NCBI RefSeq assembly: GCF_002162835.1
Contig: NZ_MAAX01000071.1
Span: 1 to 63,961, forward strand
Direction of reading: 5' to 3'
DNA length: 63,961 nucleotides
Source: Nonlabens dokdonensis
GTDB taxonomy: Bacteria; Bacteroidota; Bacteroidia; Flavobacteriales; Flavobacteriaceae
Shown here piece by piece: positions 9,801-19,583 of this stretch (positions within the stretch are counted from its first letter, which is position 1; each line of letters starts with the position of its first letter). Below the pieces are notes generated by a model that worked only from the letters and a program-made list of their open reading frames with translations, was not told where the DNA came from and made no database searches. Both the position numbers and the translations under genes were made by a program.

Positions 9801-12800
9801 TGCTATTAATGCTCCTAATATCGGACAGCAATCACCGATTCCGACTGGACCATTAAATCAAAATACGTCTCCTGTAAAAATGCCGTTAGGCGTTAATTAT
9901 GCAAATGGAGATCAGTTTGCCATGACAGAAATAGTCTTCAGACCAAATTTGTCGGAATTTAATCTAGTAGCTGCAAAAAACACACCTCCTAGCTGGCAAG
10001 GTCCTGGCGAAGATCCTCAACTTATTGGATTTATCGCAAAGAATATAAAATTTCACCCTACGAATGTTGAAACGCCACCGGGACGTTTAGAATTGTTAGA
10101 AAATGTTACAGTAGGTAACATGAATAACAAAATTACTTTTGAGTTTATTAGTCCTGCAAATAATCCACAAGGTGGTTGTTATATAGAATGGGATGAAAAC
10201 GGTTTCTCTCAATTCGGTATTGAACTAGAGACCACTTTTACTAGAGATTGGTTAGTACCTGTTCCAGATGATGGAAGTTCTCGTACTGCTGCAAATTTTC
10301 AAGCAATTGTTCAAGACTGGAACGATATGGTGTTAACTGGAAACCTAGAAGAGTGTGAAATTGTAGATTCTCAAGGAATGACCATTCTCGCAGGTAATAT
10401 TTCCTTTGACATGTCAGATACCATTAACCCTAATAATCTTCAATCTGCAAGCGATTTTCCTTCTAATTATACGGGAGAAAACACCATCCTGTTCAGAGGT
10501 TTTCACATGGAACAGCTTACTGTAGGAATGCCTACATCATGGCAAACTAATTTAAATGGCGTACCTCAACTTTCCATATATGATATGATTATAAATGATA
10601 CTGGTGTGACTCTAGTTGCTGAGGCAGAAAATGTAGCTGGTTTCAGAGATGCAAGCGTGGCTGACTTAATTGCCAGTATCGATACTGTAAGAGTGGATAT
10701 AAGAAGTAGTTCTTTTCATGATGCTTATGTAAAAGGACGAATAGGACTGCCTGTTAGTAAAGGAGATTCCATTCAAAATCCATTAAAATATAAAGCCTTA
10801 TTTACCACAGCGACTTCACCTTCTTCGTTTCAGTTAACCATTGAACCTACAGGACCGATAAATGCAAACTTATTAAAGGGAACGATGGAGTTAACTCCTA
10901 CTTCAAACATAGTCGCTTTGGTGGATAAGAACAAGAAGACTTTTGACATAGATTTACATGGTAATTTTGTTTGGGATGATGTAAAATTAGGGCCTGTGAA
11001 ACATGTCAATATGGATCTAGGGTTTCAAGGAATTAAGATGAATTACGATTCTAGTTTATCCAGCAATAAATTTGATTTTGAGCCAGGTACTTGGGCATTT
11101 GCGAGTCCGCAAAAATTCTTATCTAATTTTCCAGTGACTATTTCAAATATTGATTTTGAAACTAAAACAAATACAGGTAATCAATTGATTCACGGTGATC
11201 TAAAGTTCGATGTTATTTTTAATCTTACAGAAGATATAGGTGGACAAACGAAAATGGCTGTAGAGGTTGCTATAGAAGATAATCAAGGTAACTCAACGAG
11301 TAAATTCAAACCTACATATATCAGTACTGGAATAGACGATATCTCTATTTATGCTCATTTACCAGCAGTATCTATTGATGGTACCATACAATTTAGAAAC
11401 GATGATGCTGTTTTTGGAAATGGATTTAAAGGAACACTTGAAGCCTCTTTCAAAACGCCAAGTATAGGAATATCTGCCTTAGCAGAGTTTGGCAATACAA
11501 GTTATCAAAACAATGGTACAACCTATAGATACTGGCGTGTTGAGGCAGCTGCAAAATTTTCTCCTGGATTGCCGTTTTTACCAGGTTTATCATTTAACGG
11601 TTTTGGCGGTGGCGCTTACAAAAATATGGAGAGTACTTTAGTCCCGACCGCTGGTGCGGTTCCTGCGCATTACACCTTTTCTCCTAAACCTAGTAATCTT
11701 GGTTTCATGGTAGAGGCGACCATCGCTAACTCTGCAAGTCCAGACTCTTTTAATGCAGATGTTGGTTTAAATGGCCAGTTTTCCCAATCTCAAGGATTAA
11801 TAAATATAGGTTTCACTGGTGATTTTTATATCGGTGGTCCAATAACGCCACAATCTGAAAGAGATAAGGCACAAGTAAAGGGTAGTGTTTTAGCAGACTA
11901 TAATTTTCCAGATAAACACTTTACATTAAATGTAGATGCAAACGTGAATACAGAGAATATTTATACACCATATCCTGCAAACCTTAATGTGGATATAGAC
12001 GGTAGTACTAATTTATGGCATTTTAAATTTGGGCAACCTTCTGCATTAAATACCGTAAATGTCTTCGGGATCTCTTTATATGAATATTTGACATTTGGAA
12101 ATAATATAGAATCTCCAGATGGATTTACTCCAATTTTTAAAAATGGATGGGCAGGAGTTTTTAATGGAGGCCAGCCAGGTATTCCAGTTACTAGTGGTGT
12201 CGATGGGAATTCTGCCTTAGGAAAGGGTTTTGCTTTTGGGATAGGTTTTCAATTTGAAAAGAATATTAACAAAAATATCGTAGGCAGCTATGATATCAAT
12301 CTAGATCTTGCTGCTGGGGCAGAAATTAACCTAAGCATGATGAAAAAACTAGATGTTAATTGTGCTGATTCCAGTAAAGACTTTGGCCTTAATGGATGGC
12401 GTGCTAGAGGATCACTTGGATTTTATGCCTCAGTTGATGCTTATGTTTCTAAAAATTCCAGTAGATGGGATTTGTTAAATGTAAAAGCTGGTGGATGGCT
12501 AGATGGAAAATTCCCTGGACCTACTTACGTTGTAGGCGAGGTACGTGCAGAAGTGAAAATAGGTGGAATTACTAAACGCGTGCACAATATACAAGGAGAT
12601 TGTGGAAGATGTAGAAACGATGGTAATCATGTTAATTACCTACATTCATGGTCACATGGAAAAATTGGTAGGCCATTAAAAACATGTCAACACTGGGAAA
12701 CTATATATTTAGTAAATAGAAGTTTTCAATCTAATTTTGAATGGGGAACAGATTGTAATGGCAGTGTTCCTGTGCCAACTCAATCTTTTGATCAAGAAGA

Positions 12801-13782
12801 TGCCGCTGGAGATCAAGCACAAAGATTGATCACTTACATACATCCTGATCCTCCTACGGTTACTTATAACTTCCCAGTTGATCAGCCTATTGCTATAAAA
12901 TTTGGTTTAAGCCCTGAAGATGAATTTGATGTTGGGGAACAACAAAGTACAGGTGCTGTTGTGAATAGAACTTTTAAACTCGAACGAGAAGTTAAATTAT
13001 ATATTGATGCTCAAGATAACAATACTTTTGTTGAAGTTCCTAGAGCTAGCACGTTTGGAGGGAATGCAAATCCTACTGGATGGATAAAACATGATAATAA
13101 TTTAGGAGAAGAACTTTATGTAGTAGGGACTTTATCTGCTCAGTCAGTAAATGGTACCATTAATCAAAGTCTAGCTCCTATTCAAAATTCAGTGATACCT
13201 TCAGGAAATTCCAATAATGGAACTTCATCAAATAGTGCGATGCAAGTTGCTAACATGTCCCTAGCAACTATGGGAAGTTCGGGACTTAATACCGGAGCTT
13301 TTAGTAATAATACATTAGCGAGTACAAATTCTGGGCCAGCAGTTATGTATCCTGCTCCACCATCTACATCTGGTCCGGCGATCACTCCACCACCATCAGG
13401 TGGAAGTTCTGGACCTGCAAATTATGGAACATTACCACCGGCAGCACCACCAGTTACAAATGACCTACAGGTAAACAAGACTTATAAAATAGTAGTCGTA
13501 GCAACGTTAAAAGAAAAAATCAATAATAATTGGGTCAACGCTACCGATTCTGATGGCAATGCGGTTACAGAGACTAAAGAAAAAACAGTAAGAACTGGAC
13601 CTATGCAAGTTGTAAGTGTTACTGCGAGCGCTACTAATTCTAATATGAATGTAATGGCATCACCTGGCGGCACATCTGGACCAACTACTAATTCTACTCC
13701 ATCTGTATTTTCTAGACCTAGAGCAACAGCGGTAAATAGAAATGTACTCGCTAGAAACAGAGCTATGTTAAGACGTAATTAA
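6835..13782 (+). CDS. Very large exported protein of unknown function (2315 residues)
   Basis: A signal peptide ends near residue 19-20 (WTEAQ). The N-terminal 280 residues resemble from memory the TANFOR-type N-terminal region of large Bacteroidota surface proteins (ITDYQMPELLSP, FQWTPL). Four diverged modules of about 150 residues follow, each opening with a Cys motif: CNINPVDL near 293, CNFPSQ near 417, CECLDG near 575, CDCDLTP near 727, with matching closing segments such as EVCFTYV / EICITYT. The region about 955-1000 has a short ND-type repeat (DIVGDVIDWTNDTSGDAVDW). The middle and C-terminal parts are beta-rich, then a Ser/Asn/Pro/Gly low-complexity stretch (about 2105-2210) and a basic tail (RNRAMLRRN). 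No T9SS sorting domain is seen. It probably acts on the cell surface with the two neighbouring exported proteins. Confidence 0.8.
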   Translation: MKNILLVLVFITSCNWTEAQLQATLNVDSNPTPELSEWTNRNNLAILTVTNPSAGSTIDYRIKVSLLLDGDLKVVTDDTVPLMMADFGTETFLADELIPYNAVQFVDPSFRDQLSRTGMLPPGSYSFCVELVGSDGRSLTQPEQICRPMIITDYQMPELLSPIGGMEIDPLLINSLMFQWTPLVPIPDAMTGITYLIAVSEVQAGQTPSQAFSINYPIIEEEVTIGTQFTWPLDIPAPDEDQQYVWGIKPMTLEGNTYRAQNNGFADYGVFNIRGTDNGNSTTRSSEQTVINCNINPVDLSDDLFFIANSSLTTLDLNGLSVMQNRFWLQAAGIIDPTKYELITTISWGCSHQMEFINFNTTSILHDYNTTQDSSFNIPPSISINMELRPLIAGLTSCSIEVVKDVTATTIYNEESCNFPSQSDFERTISFINSTSSADPLKIELADVAAFTSLIEQEFLTQGTNRSIDTELLINYDNGIHSTPQNSFNGSTINVDHTYTINCFDGSEYPTEVCFTYVTERRINGERFTCEKTYCIQLPDETIMALDDLGNPEDVGELDDTADVNPNAGETDQQCECLDGNVVSIPNLEIRHTQSVSDENNHVVYIPTAQAELDSIIECMTTKKNFDGIENMDGDPEYGLQSQFFIGTISYDWQTQNTTDNFSNIHTYETSNGDTSVIPTSITVTFHIVNTNANIDCYFTQEVAVPTLINSTDETENVESTEEEADCDCDLTPLVEPIIEIQQLEPNNYPRKLNLINVTALRDYLIGCKSTYNSNPEDYTIETTINWDSDHSETAIQGNNAFEHQYSAISHEIPEEICITYTISPKHGIERETCVKEFCIPVPQNLQDLNQGDTETSTVAVGDIIHAGFSHEFEVEVTEVSVDSTNQLTGKGHVFVDWIAARVAVKFTDITVDTNKNLLTGKILGEVYDAPAPVYPQAWAEEIVSNSSLANNTANSVANWGNDIVGDVIDWTNDTSGDAVDWVNNTAGTAINAPNIGQQSPIPTGPLNQNTSPVKMPLGVNYANGDQFAMTEIVFRPNLSEFNLVAAKNTPPSWQGPGEDPQLIGFIAKNIKFHPTNVETPPGRLELLENVTVGNMNNKITFEFISPANNPQGGCYIEWDENGFSQFGIELETTFTRDWLVPVPDDGSSRTAANFQAIVQDWNDMVLTGNLEECEIVDSQGMTILAGNISFDMSDTINPNNLQSASDFPSNYTGENTILFRGFHMEQLTVGMPTSWQTNLNGVPQLSIYDMIINDTGVTLVAEAENVAGFRDASVADLIASIDTVRVDIRSSSFHDAYVKGRIGLPVSKGDSIQNPLKYKALFTTATSPSSFQLTIEPTGPINANLLKGTMELTPTSNIVALVDKNKKTFDIDLHGNFVWDDVKLGPVKHVNMDLGFQGIKMNYDSSLSSNKFDFEPGTWAFASPQKFLSNFPVTISNIDFETKTNTGNQLIHGDLKFDVIFNLTEDIGGQTKMAVEVAIEDNQGNSTSKFKPTYISTGIDDISIYAHLPAVSIDGTIQFRNDDAVFGNGFKGTLEASFKTPSIGISALAEFGNTSYQNNGTTYRYWRVEAAAKFSPGLPFLPGLSFNGFGGGAYKNMESTLVPTAGAVPAHYTFSPKPSNLGFMVEATIANSASPDSFNADVGLNGQFSQSQGLINIGFTGDFYIGGPITPQSERDKAQVKGSVLADYNFPDKHFTLNVDANVNTENIYTPYPANLNVDIDGSTNLWHFKFGQPSALNTVNVFGISLYEYLTFGNNIESPDGFTPIFKNGWAGVFNGGQPGIPVTSGVDGNSALGKGFAFGIGFQFEKNINKNIVGSYDINLDLAAGAEINLSMMKKLDVNCADSSKDFGLNGWRARGSLGFYASVDAYVSKNSSRWDLLNVKAGGWLDGKFPGPTYVVGEVRAEVKIGGITKRVHNIQGDCGRCRNDGNHVNYLHSWSHGKIGRPLKTCQHWETIYLVNRSFQSNFEWGTDCNGSVPVPTQSFDQEDAAGDQAQRLITYIHPDPPTVTYNFPVDQPIAIKFGLSPEDEFDVGEQQSTGAVVNRTFKLEREVKLYIDAQDNNTFVEVPRASTFGGNANPTGWIKHDNNLGEELYVVGTLSAQSVNGTINQSLAPIQNSVIPSGNSNNGTSSNSAMQVANMSLATMGSSGLNTGAFSNNTLASTNSGPAVMYPAPPSTSGPAITPPPSGGSSGPANYGTLPPAAPPVTNDLQVNKTYKIVVVATLKEKINNNWVNATDSDGNAVTETKEKTVRTGPMQVVSVTASATNSNMNVMASPGGTSGPTTNSTPSVFSRPRATAVNRNVLARNRAMLRRN

Positions 13783-13823
13783 AAAGTTCAAAAGATCACA
13801 ATTTTTCAATTAAAGAAAAAACT

Positions 13824-15899
13824 ATGAAAAAAATTATAATATTATTCTTATTTGCGTTGACTTCATTGCCTTGTCTAGCGCAATTTGAAGAAGAATTAAA
13901 TCCATCTAGCACCATCAATGTAATAGGTAGATATGTAGATAACGCCGTTGAATTAATTTATTTTCCTGATAAAAATAAAGCGCTCTATCAAGGTTTGAAA
14001 AAAGGGTTTGTTATTGAAAGAGCAGATTTTAATGAACTCAATGATACTTTAATCTATAAAAAAATTGCAGAGGTTTTTCCTTATCAGGAAAATGAGTGGT
14101 CTAATTTATTAAGTAGCACTACAGAAGATTTGAAAAAAGATGTAACTCTAGCCAAAGAATTCTACGATAAAAGAGATGAAAAACGAGGTGGAAAATTTTC
14201 TTTTGATAAAGGTATTAAAGAAATGCAAGAGCAAAAATTCAAAGAAGATTTTGAATACATCATTTTTGTAATGAATGCTGTAAAAAATAATAAGGTTGCT
14301 CGCGCTTTAGGATTATCCTATACTGACATAACTGCTCAGGAAAATCAACAATACGTTTACCGCATTTCTTTAAAAGAAAAGATTACAGATTATACCGTAG
14401 GTGAAGGTATGTTTCTTATGGAAACCATTAAAGAAAGTCTAAAAACTGAAAGAGACATTTACGTTAAAACTTGGGATAAAAAACTGACTTTCATTTGGGA
14501 TGAGAATGATATGATCACCGGTGCGCACGTGGAACGTAAGAATAATTCGACTGGTGAATTTGAGTTGTTAAACAGCAAGCCAGTCTTGAAGTCAGACCCT
14601 ACTTCTACCAGAAATAGTTATACTGATGAAAATCTCATCAATTATACAGAATATACCTACCGTTTTTATGGTTTCAATCCTTTTGGAGAAAAACAATATT
14701 TTGGAACAGCAACAGGAATGCCAGTCGACTTAACACCACCAGTAAACCCATCCATAATTAGCGGTAAAAACGATCAACCAGAAGAGGTGAATATTAGGTG
14801 GGAAATGCCCGTTATGGAACCAGACTTAAAAGGATTTGTTGTCGCACGATCTATTAAAAACAAAGGTGATTTTAGAGTTTTACATTCTAATTTACTACCT
14901 AAAAATACGACCAGCTATACCGATAAAACGTACAGTAAAGAAAAAGACAATTATTATGTGGTGCAGGCGATAGACACTACAGGTAACATAAGTTCTTCAA
15001 GTCCTTACTTTGTTACTATCATAGATTCTATTCCTCCAGTAAAACCTAGTTTTTTAAAAGGTAAAATAGATTCTTTAGGAATTGTCACTCTTGATATTGA
15101 ACTTAATAAAGAAAGAGATTTAATGGGGTATCGATTATTTAGATCTAATGCTGCAGAGCATGAATTTTCTGTAATTAGTGAAGGTTTTCATGAAAAGGAT
15201 ACCATCTATACAAAAGCAATTACCGTTTTTAAAGATACAGTGACTTTAAAATCACTAACACCGTATATCTATTATAAAATCAAAGCACTCGATTATAATT
15301 TTAATCAGTCCGATTATTCTGATGTATTAAAAGTGAAAAGACCAGATTATATTGCTCCTGAAACACCAGTATTTAAAAATGTAAAAGTTGGTAAAAAATT
15401 CATAGAGTTAGAGTTTATTTTGAGCAGTAGTGAAGATGTCGTGGCACAAACTTTATATAGAAAAACAGATATTAAAGAGCCTTGGGTAAAGTATGCAGAA
15501 TTACAAAATGATCAAAAGAAATATATCGACAAAAAAGTGATAACCGGAGTCAAATATTATTATAGTTTACAGGCGATAGATGACAGTGATAACCGCTCTA
15601 ATTTTTCAATTCCAGTGATGGGAAAACCCTATGATGATGGTATGCGCCCTACTGTGCAAAATTTAAGGTTAATTACAGATAAAGATCAGGTATTATTAGA
15701 ATGGGACTATAAAGAAATGAATGAGCAAACCTATTTTGTAATTTATAAAAAAAATAAAAAAGGACAATTTGTACAGTATAAAAAAAGTGATGTGTTACGC
15801 TTTCGCGAAAGCGAGAAAAACAAAAGCACCTATGCTATTAAAGTTTTTACCACTGATGGTGGCCAGTCCAAATTAAGTGAACAAGTAAGCTTTAAATAG
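13824..15899 (+). CDS. Exported protein with fibronectin type III-like domains
   Basis: 691 residues. Signal peptide MKKIIILFLFALTSLPCLAQ. The first 200 residues are a helical/beta region of no known family. Residues about 205-690 hold roughly five fibronectin type III-like repeats, recognisable by recurring DxTPPVxP / DSIPPVKP / DYIAPETP openings and YxYxIKAxD or YYxVQAxD closings. This is the third gene of the operon, 41 nt after the giant protein gene and 13 nt before the propeller kinase. FnIII arrays usually serve as spacers or protein-binding modules on the cell surface. Palindrome copy 4 near the 3' end encodes LRFRESEK. Confidence 0.75.
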   Translation: MKKIIILFLFALTSLPCLAQFEEELNPSSTINVIGRYVDNAVELIYFPDKNKALYQGLKKGFVIERADFNELNDTLIYKKIAEVFPYQENEWSNLLSSTTEDLKKDVTLAKEFYDKRDEKRGGKFSFDKGIKEMQEQKFKEDFEYIIFVMNAVKNNKVARALGLSYTDITAQENQQYVYRISLKEKITDYTVGEGMFLMETIKESLKTERDIYVKTWDKKLTFIWDENDMITGAHVERKNNSTGEFELLNSKPVLKSDPTSTRNSYTDENLINYTEYTYRFYGFNPFGEKQYFGTATGMPVDLTPPVNPSIISGKNDQPEEVNIRWEMPVMEPDLKGFVVARSIKNKGDFRVLHSNLLPKNTTSYTDKTYSKEKDNYYVVQAIDTTGNISSSSPYFVTIIDSIPPVKPSFLKGKIDSLGIVTLDIELNKERDLMGYRLFRSNAAEHEFSVISEGFHEKDTIYTKAITVFKDTVTLKSLTPYIYYKIKALDYNFNQSDYSDVLKVKRPDYIAPETPVFKNVKVGKKFIELEFILSSSEDVVAQTLYRKTDIKEPWVKYAELQNDQKKYIDKKVITGVKYYYSLQAIDDSDNRSNFSIPVMGKPYDDGMRPTVQNLRLITDKDQVLLEWDYKEMNEQTYFVIYKKNKKGQFVQYKKSDVLRFRESEKNKSTYAIKVFTTDGGQSKLSEQVSFK
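15798..15813. repeat. Highly iterated palindrome, copy 4 (in CDS)
   Basis: Exact CGCTTTCGCGAAAGCG inside the FnIII-like gene, read as RFRES. It is followed by AGAAAAACAAAAG, the same tail as intergenic copies although here it is coding. Confidence 0.95.
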
Positions 15900-15912
15900 T
15901 ACATTAGTATTT

Positions 15913-18744
15913 ATGTTAAGATTTTGGGTTATAATAGCTTTCTTCTGCACCATTAACTGGTGTGCCTCCCAAACGACCATTAACTATTCTGAAAAAGATG
16001 GACTACCTAGTAATCATGTATATAAAATTACACAAGATATACATGGGTTTATATGGATCGCAACTGATGAAGGCCTAGTTAAATTCAACGGGACAGATTT
16101 TAAGACATTCACAACTAAAGATAGATTACCTACAAATGATATCTACAATCTATTTCCTGCTAAGGATGGGAAATTGTGGTATGTAGCAAAAAGTACCAGT
16201 TTAGGGTATATTTTAAATGATATTGTTTTTGATTTCAAAAACGTTAAAGAAAACATAGGAATGAATCCTTTTTTTCCAGGTTTTACAGGAAACGATCTTA
16301 TAGCGTCGAGTTCTAATACCTCTCATATTATAAACAATGATAAAAAATGGGAAAATATGGAGTATAATTCTAATGAAGATTATATAAATCAGGCCTATTT
16401 AATTCATCCTAAATATAAAGGAGTAGTTGTTCTTAAAAACGATATTAACAAGTTAGCAGTTATTACTAATGAGGATAAGTTTATTACTGTTGATGATGGT
16501 AGCTTTAACTATCTGAGTCACTTAAGAATGCAACTTACTGATAGTCTCTTTATAGCGTTTACAAAGCACCATTATGGATTTTTAAATTTAAATAATTTAG
16601 AAACAAAAATTTACTCTTATGAAGACCTTTTAGACACATCTACTATTAAATATTGTCGCATTCATTTAGTAAATAATTCTTTGCAATTGTCTGGGGAAAA
16701 TATAGTAGCCTTATTAGATCAAAATTTAAAAGTAAGTAAGGTGATTAATATTCCTAAAAAATGGAAATCACACTTCTCATTTATCGATCGAGAAAACAAT
16801 GTCTGGTCGGCGTCATTCACAAATGGTATTTTTAAATATTCTATAAAGGAAGAGTCAATTATTAAGGAATTTAGCGATTCTAAAATAAATGATATTAAAC
16901 GTGTAGATGATGATATAATTGCTCTTGTTAGTGGTAAAGGTTTTTATAAATATAACTTAAAAATTAATCGTTTTGTGCCTCACATCTCTACCAGTCATTT
17001 TCTTCATGACGCTCAATATTTAGAAGAATTAAATTGTTCTTACTTTATTACTAGACAAAAAATTTATAGCAATAATCAAGAAAAGAAAACAAGCCAAACC
17101 ACGAATGAAGTATTAAGTGAAATAAGCCGTTCTATGGATTATCATCAAGACTATATCTATAGTCATGTTTCTGGTGGAATAAATAAAATAGACCCTAACA
17201 ATTTAGAAAACAGAAAACTCTTAGAATTAAATAATGTACGTTGTGAAGTGTCATTTCAAGGAAAACTTTTAGTAGGAGTATCCAACGGATTATATGAGCT
17301 TGCGGATGAAGAATTTAAAATAGTCCCATCGCTCTCAAATTTTAAGAAACCTGTTATAGATTTATTACCCATAAATCAAAAATCCATAATATTATGTACT
17401 GGCGGATATGGTGTTTATATTACCGATTTAAACAATATAGAACTATTAGAAGGAAGTGAGTTTCTCAAAACTAACCATCCTTATTTTGAAGATAATCATC
17501 TTTATTTGCCTAGTAATAAAGGAATTTATCATTATGAATATGTAAATGATAAATTCCTACTTAAGAATATATGGAATAATACTAATGGATTGCCTACTAA
17601 CAAAATTAATGGTGTGGAGAAGTTAGGTAATTTACTACTTATAGCTACTAATCAAGGTATAATACATTTTCCTTTAGATTATCAGCCTGAACAAGGTTTA
17701 CTAGACATTTATGTAGAAAACATGGTGTATGCAAATAAAAATTTGAATAAAGGCTCTGAAATCAAATATCAGTCAAAAGGTGATTTACAAGTCGTAGTAA
17801 AATCTATAGATTTCAGAAGTAATTCAAAATTAAATTACGAGTTTCAATTATCACCTACTCAAAAAAATTGGACTGAAACTTCCTCAGCAAATTTGCGGTT
17901 TTCTGACCTGCCTCCAGCAGATTATGAATTAACTCTAAAAAGTGAAGGTATTGTAAACTCCTTTTGCTTTTCGATAAAACCAATGTGGCACCAGTCCTTA
18001 TGGTTTTATATTCTCCTACTTTTAGGCAGTATAACTTTGATAATTTTTACCACTAAAACAGTGACCAAAAATCTTGAGGAAAAGAAGAACAAGGATGCGT
18101 TGCGATCACAACAATTATCAGATCTACAGTTAAAAGCATTACGTTCTCAAATGAACCCACATTTTGTATTCAATTCACTTACTGCAATACAGTATTACAT
18201 AAATGAGAATGATTTTGAAACGTCCGATATTTATTTAGTCAAATTCTCCAGATTAGTTCGAGAATTTTTTGAACTAAGCAAAGAGCAATGGATTAATATT
18301 GAAAGAGAAATTTCATTACTTAAAAACTATCTAGATCTAGAAAAACTACGATTTAAGAACAAATTGAATTATGAAATAATAGTAGATCCCGATTTAAACC
18401 TGAAAGAGAAACTACCTTGTATGCTGTTGCAACCCATTGTAGAAAATGCAGTTAATCATGGTGTCTTTAACAAAGATATTCCTGGTAAAGTAACTATCCG
18501 ATTTAAAAAGTTGAATTCACAGCATATTCAAATTTATGTGCAAGATGACGGAATAGGTTATTCTTTAAATAAAGAAGATCAACGCTATAAATCTTCTACA
18601 GTGTTAGAGGATCGTTTAAGATACCTAAATGACTCTAGAGTATGGGAAATAAAAATTAAGCGTAAATCCTTAACCGCAGATGATAAATATCCTGGCCATA
18701 AAGTGATATTTGACATTAAAAAAAACAGCAATGAAAATCTATAA
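15913..18744 (+). CDS. Two-component-propeller sensor histidine kinase
   Basis: 943 residues. Signal peptide about 1-20 (INWCASQ). Beta-propeller repeats cover about 22-600, with classic openings such as EKDGLPSNHVYKITQDIHGF and WIATDEGLVKFNG and late repeats NGLPTNKINGVEKLGN. A Y_Y_Y-like domain follows about 620-690, then a membrane helix (LWFYILLLLGSITLIIF, about 697-715). The cytoplasmic His_kinase domain has QMNPHFVFNSL, N box QPIVENAVNHG and G box DDGIGYSL. The architecture senses a periplasmic signal and phosphorylates the overlapping LytTR regulator. Its place in the barrel/giant/FnIII operon suggests it senses something handled by those proteins (inference). Confidence 0.93.
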   Translation: MLRFWVIIAFFCTINWCASQTTINYSEKDGLPSNHVYKITQDIHGFIWIATDEGLVKFNGTDFKTFTTKDRLPTNDIYNLFPAKDGKLWYVAKSTSLGYILNDIVFDFKNVKENIGMNPFFPGFTGNDLIASSSNTSHIINNDKKWENMEYNSNEDYINQAYLIHPKYKGVVVLKNDINKLAVITNEDKFITVDDGSFNYLSHLRMQLTDSLFIAFTKHHYGFLNLNNLETKIYSYEDLLDTSTIKYCRIHLVNNSLQLSGENIVALLDQNLKVSKVINIPKKWKSHFSFIDRENNVWSASFTNGIFKYSIKEESIIKEFSDSKINDIKRVDDDIIALVSGKGFYKYNLKINRFVPHISTSHFLHDAQYLEELNCSYFITRQKIYSNNQEKKTSQTTNEVLSEISRSMDYHQDYIYSHVSGGINKIDPNNLENRKLLELNNVRCEVSFQGKLLVGVSNGLYELADEEFKIVPSLSNFKKPVIDLLPINQKSIILCTGGYGVYITDLNNIELLEGSEFLKTNHPYFEDNHLYLPSNKGIYHYEYVNDKFLLKNIWNNTNGLPTNKINGVEKLGNLLLIATNQGIIHFPLDYQPEQGLLDIYVENMVYANKNLNKGSEIKYQSKGDLQVVVKSIDFRSNSKLNYEFQLSPTQKNWTETSSANLRFSDLPPADYELTLKSEGIVNSFCFSIKPMWHQSLWFYILLLLGSITLIIFTTKTVTKNLEEKKNKDALRSQQLSDLQLKALRSQMNPHFVFNSLTAIQYYINENDFETSDIYLVKFSRLVREFFELSKEQWINIEREISLLKNYLDLEKLRFKNKLNYEIIVDPDLNLKEKLPCMLLQPIVENAVNHGVFNKDIPGKVTIRFKKLNSQHIQIYVQDDGIGYSLNKEDQRYKSSTVLEDRLRYLNDSRVWEIKIKRKSLTADDKYPGHKVIFDIKKNSNENL

Positions 18745-19468
18745 AGCGATACTAGTAGATGATGAGCATACTGCACTTCAAAATCTCAAGAATAAAATTG
18801 AAAAGATTAGTAATCAAATAGAGATAACAGCTATTTTTCAAGATCCTATAAAAGCTATAAAATCCATCAATGATCTAGAACCTGACATTTTATTTACAGA
18901 TATACAAATGCCAGGACTTAACGGCTTTGAGTTAATTAATAGGATTGATGAATTAAAATCTCAAGTAATTTTTTGCACCGCTCATGGAGAATACGCATTA
19001 GAAGCAATTAAACTTAACGCTGTCGATTACTTGCTTAAACCTGTAGATAATACAGAGCTTAAAGAGGCCATAGATAAAGCTATTTTAAATATAGAAAAGA
19101 AGCATTCAGATCAAAATGATAATCTAGTAGAACTTCTCAATAAGATTATTGATCGCGACCATAAACTGAAGGTTCCTACGCAAAAAGGTATTTCTTTTAT
19201 TCCTCAAGAAGAAATTATTCATTTAGAAGGTTATGATGGCTATACAAAAATTCATCTAGTAGATGGTAAAACGATCACCAGTTCCTATAGTTTAGGAAAA
19301 TTCAGTAATTACTTAGATGATAATTTCTTCAAGTGCCATAAATCACACATTGTTAATATTAAATCTGTTAGGGCGTTTGAAAACGAGGGTTATGTGGTAA
19401 TCGGTGATGCGTATAGAGTACCGATTACTAAAACTTATAAACAAGCTTTTCTAGATTTATTTAATTAG
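18731..19468 (+). CDS. LytTR-family response regulator
   Basis: 245 residues from ATG 18731 (MKIYKAILVDDE). A start 21 nt upstream is possible but adds a non-homologous stretch. Receiver: VDDE, phospho-Asp in LFTDIQMPG, Thr in FCTAHGEYAL, Lys in LLKPVD. LytTR domain: EIIHLEGYDGYTKIHL and FFKCHKSHIVNI. It overlaps the 3' end of the kinase gene by 14 nt, so the pair is translationally coupled. It ends the five-gene operon; palindrome copy 5 begins 8 nt after its stop. Confidence 0.92.
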   Translation: MKIYKAILVDDEHTALQNLKNKIEKISNQIEITAIFQDPIKAIKSINDLEPDILFTDIQMPGLNGFELINRIDELKSQVIFCTAHGEYALEAIKLNAVDYLLKPVDNTELKEAIDKAILNIEKKHSDQNDNLVELLNKIIDRDHKLKVPTQKGISFIPQEEIIHLEGYDGYTKIHLVDGKTITSSYSLGKFSNYLDDNFFKCHKSHIVNIKSVRAFENEGYVVIGDAYRVPITKTYKQAFLDLFN

Positions 19469-19476
19469 TACTATTG

Positions 19477-19492
19477 CGCTTTCGCGAAAGCG
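19477..19492. repeat. Highly iterated palindrome, copy 5
   Basis: Exact CGCTTTCGCGAAAGCG, 8 nt after the LytTR regulator stop, followed by AGAAAAAAACAAAC. Confidence 0.95.
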
Positions 19493-19534
19493 AGAAAAAA
19501 ACAAACACTGTTAAAAGAATAGCTTTACCTATTT

Positions 19535-19574
19535 AATTAGGAATTATTCCATAATTTTGGAACATTTCCTAATT
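19535..19574 (+). promoter_or_regulatory. Inverted repeat around a -7 box before the nuclease gene
   Basis: AATTAGGAA (19535-19543) and its exact complement TTCCTAATT (19566-19574) flank TAATTTTG (19552-19559), a perfect TAnnTTTG box. The predicted start of transcription falls in the right arm, so a repressor binding here would block initiation. No good TTG is seen at -33. Confidence 0.42.
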
Positions 19575-19583
19575 AGATGACTT

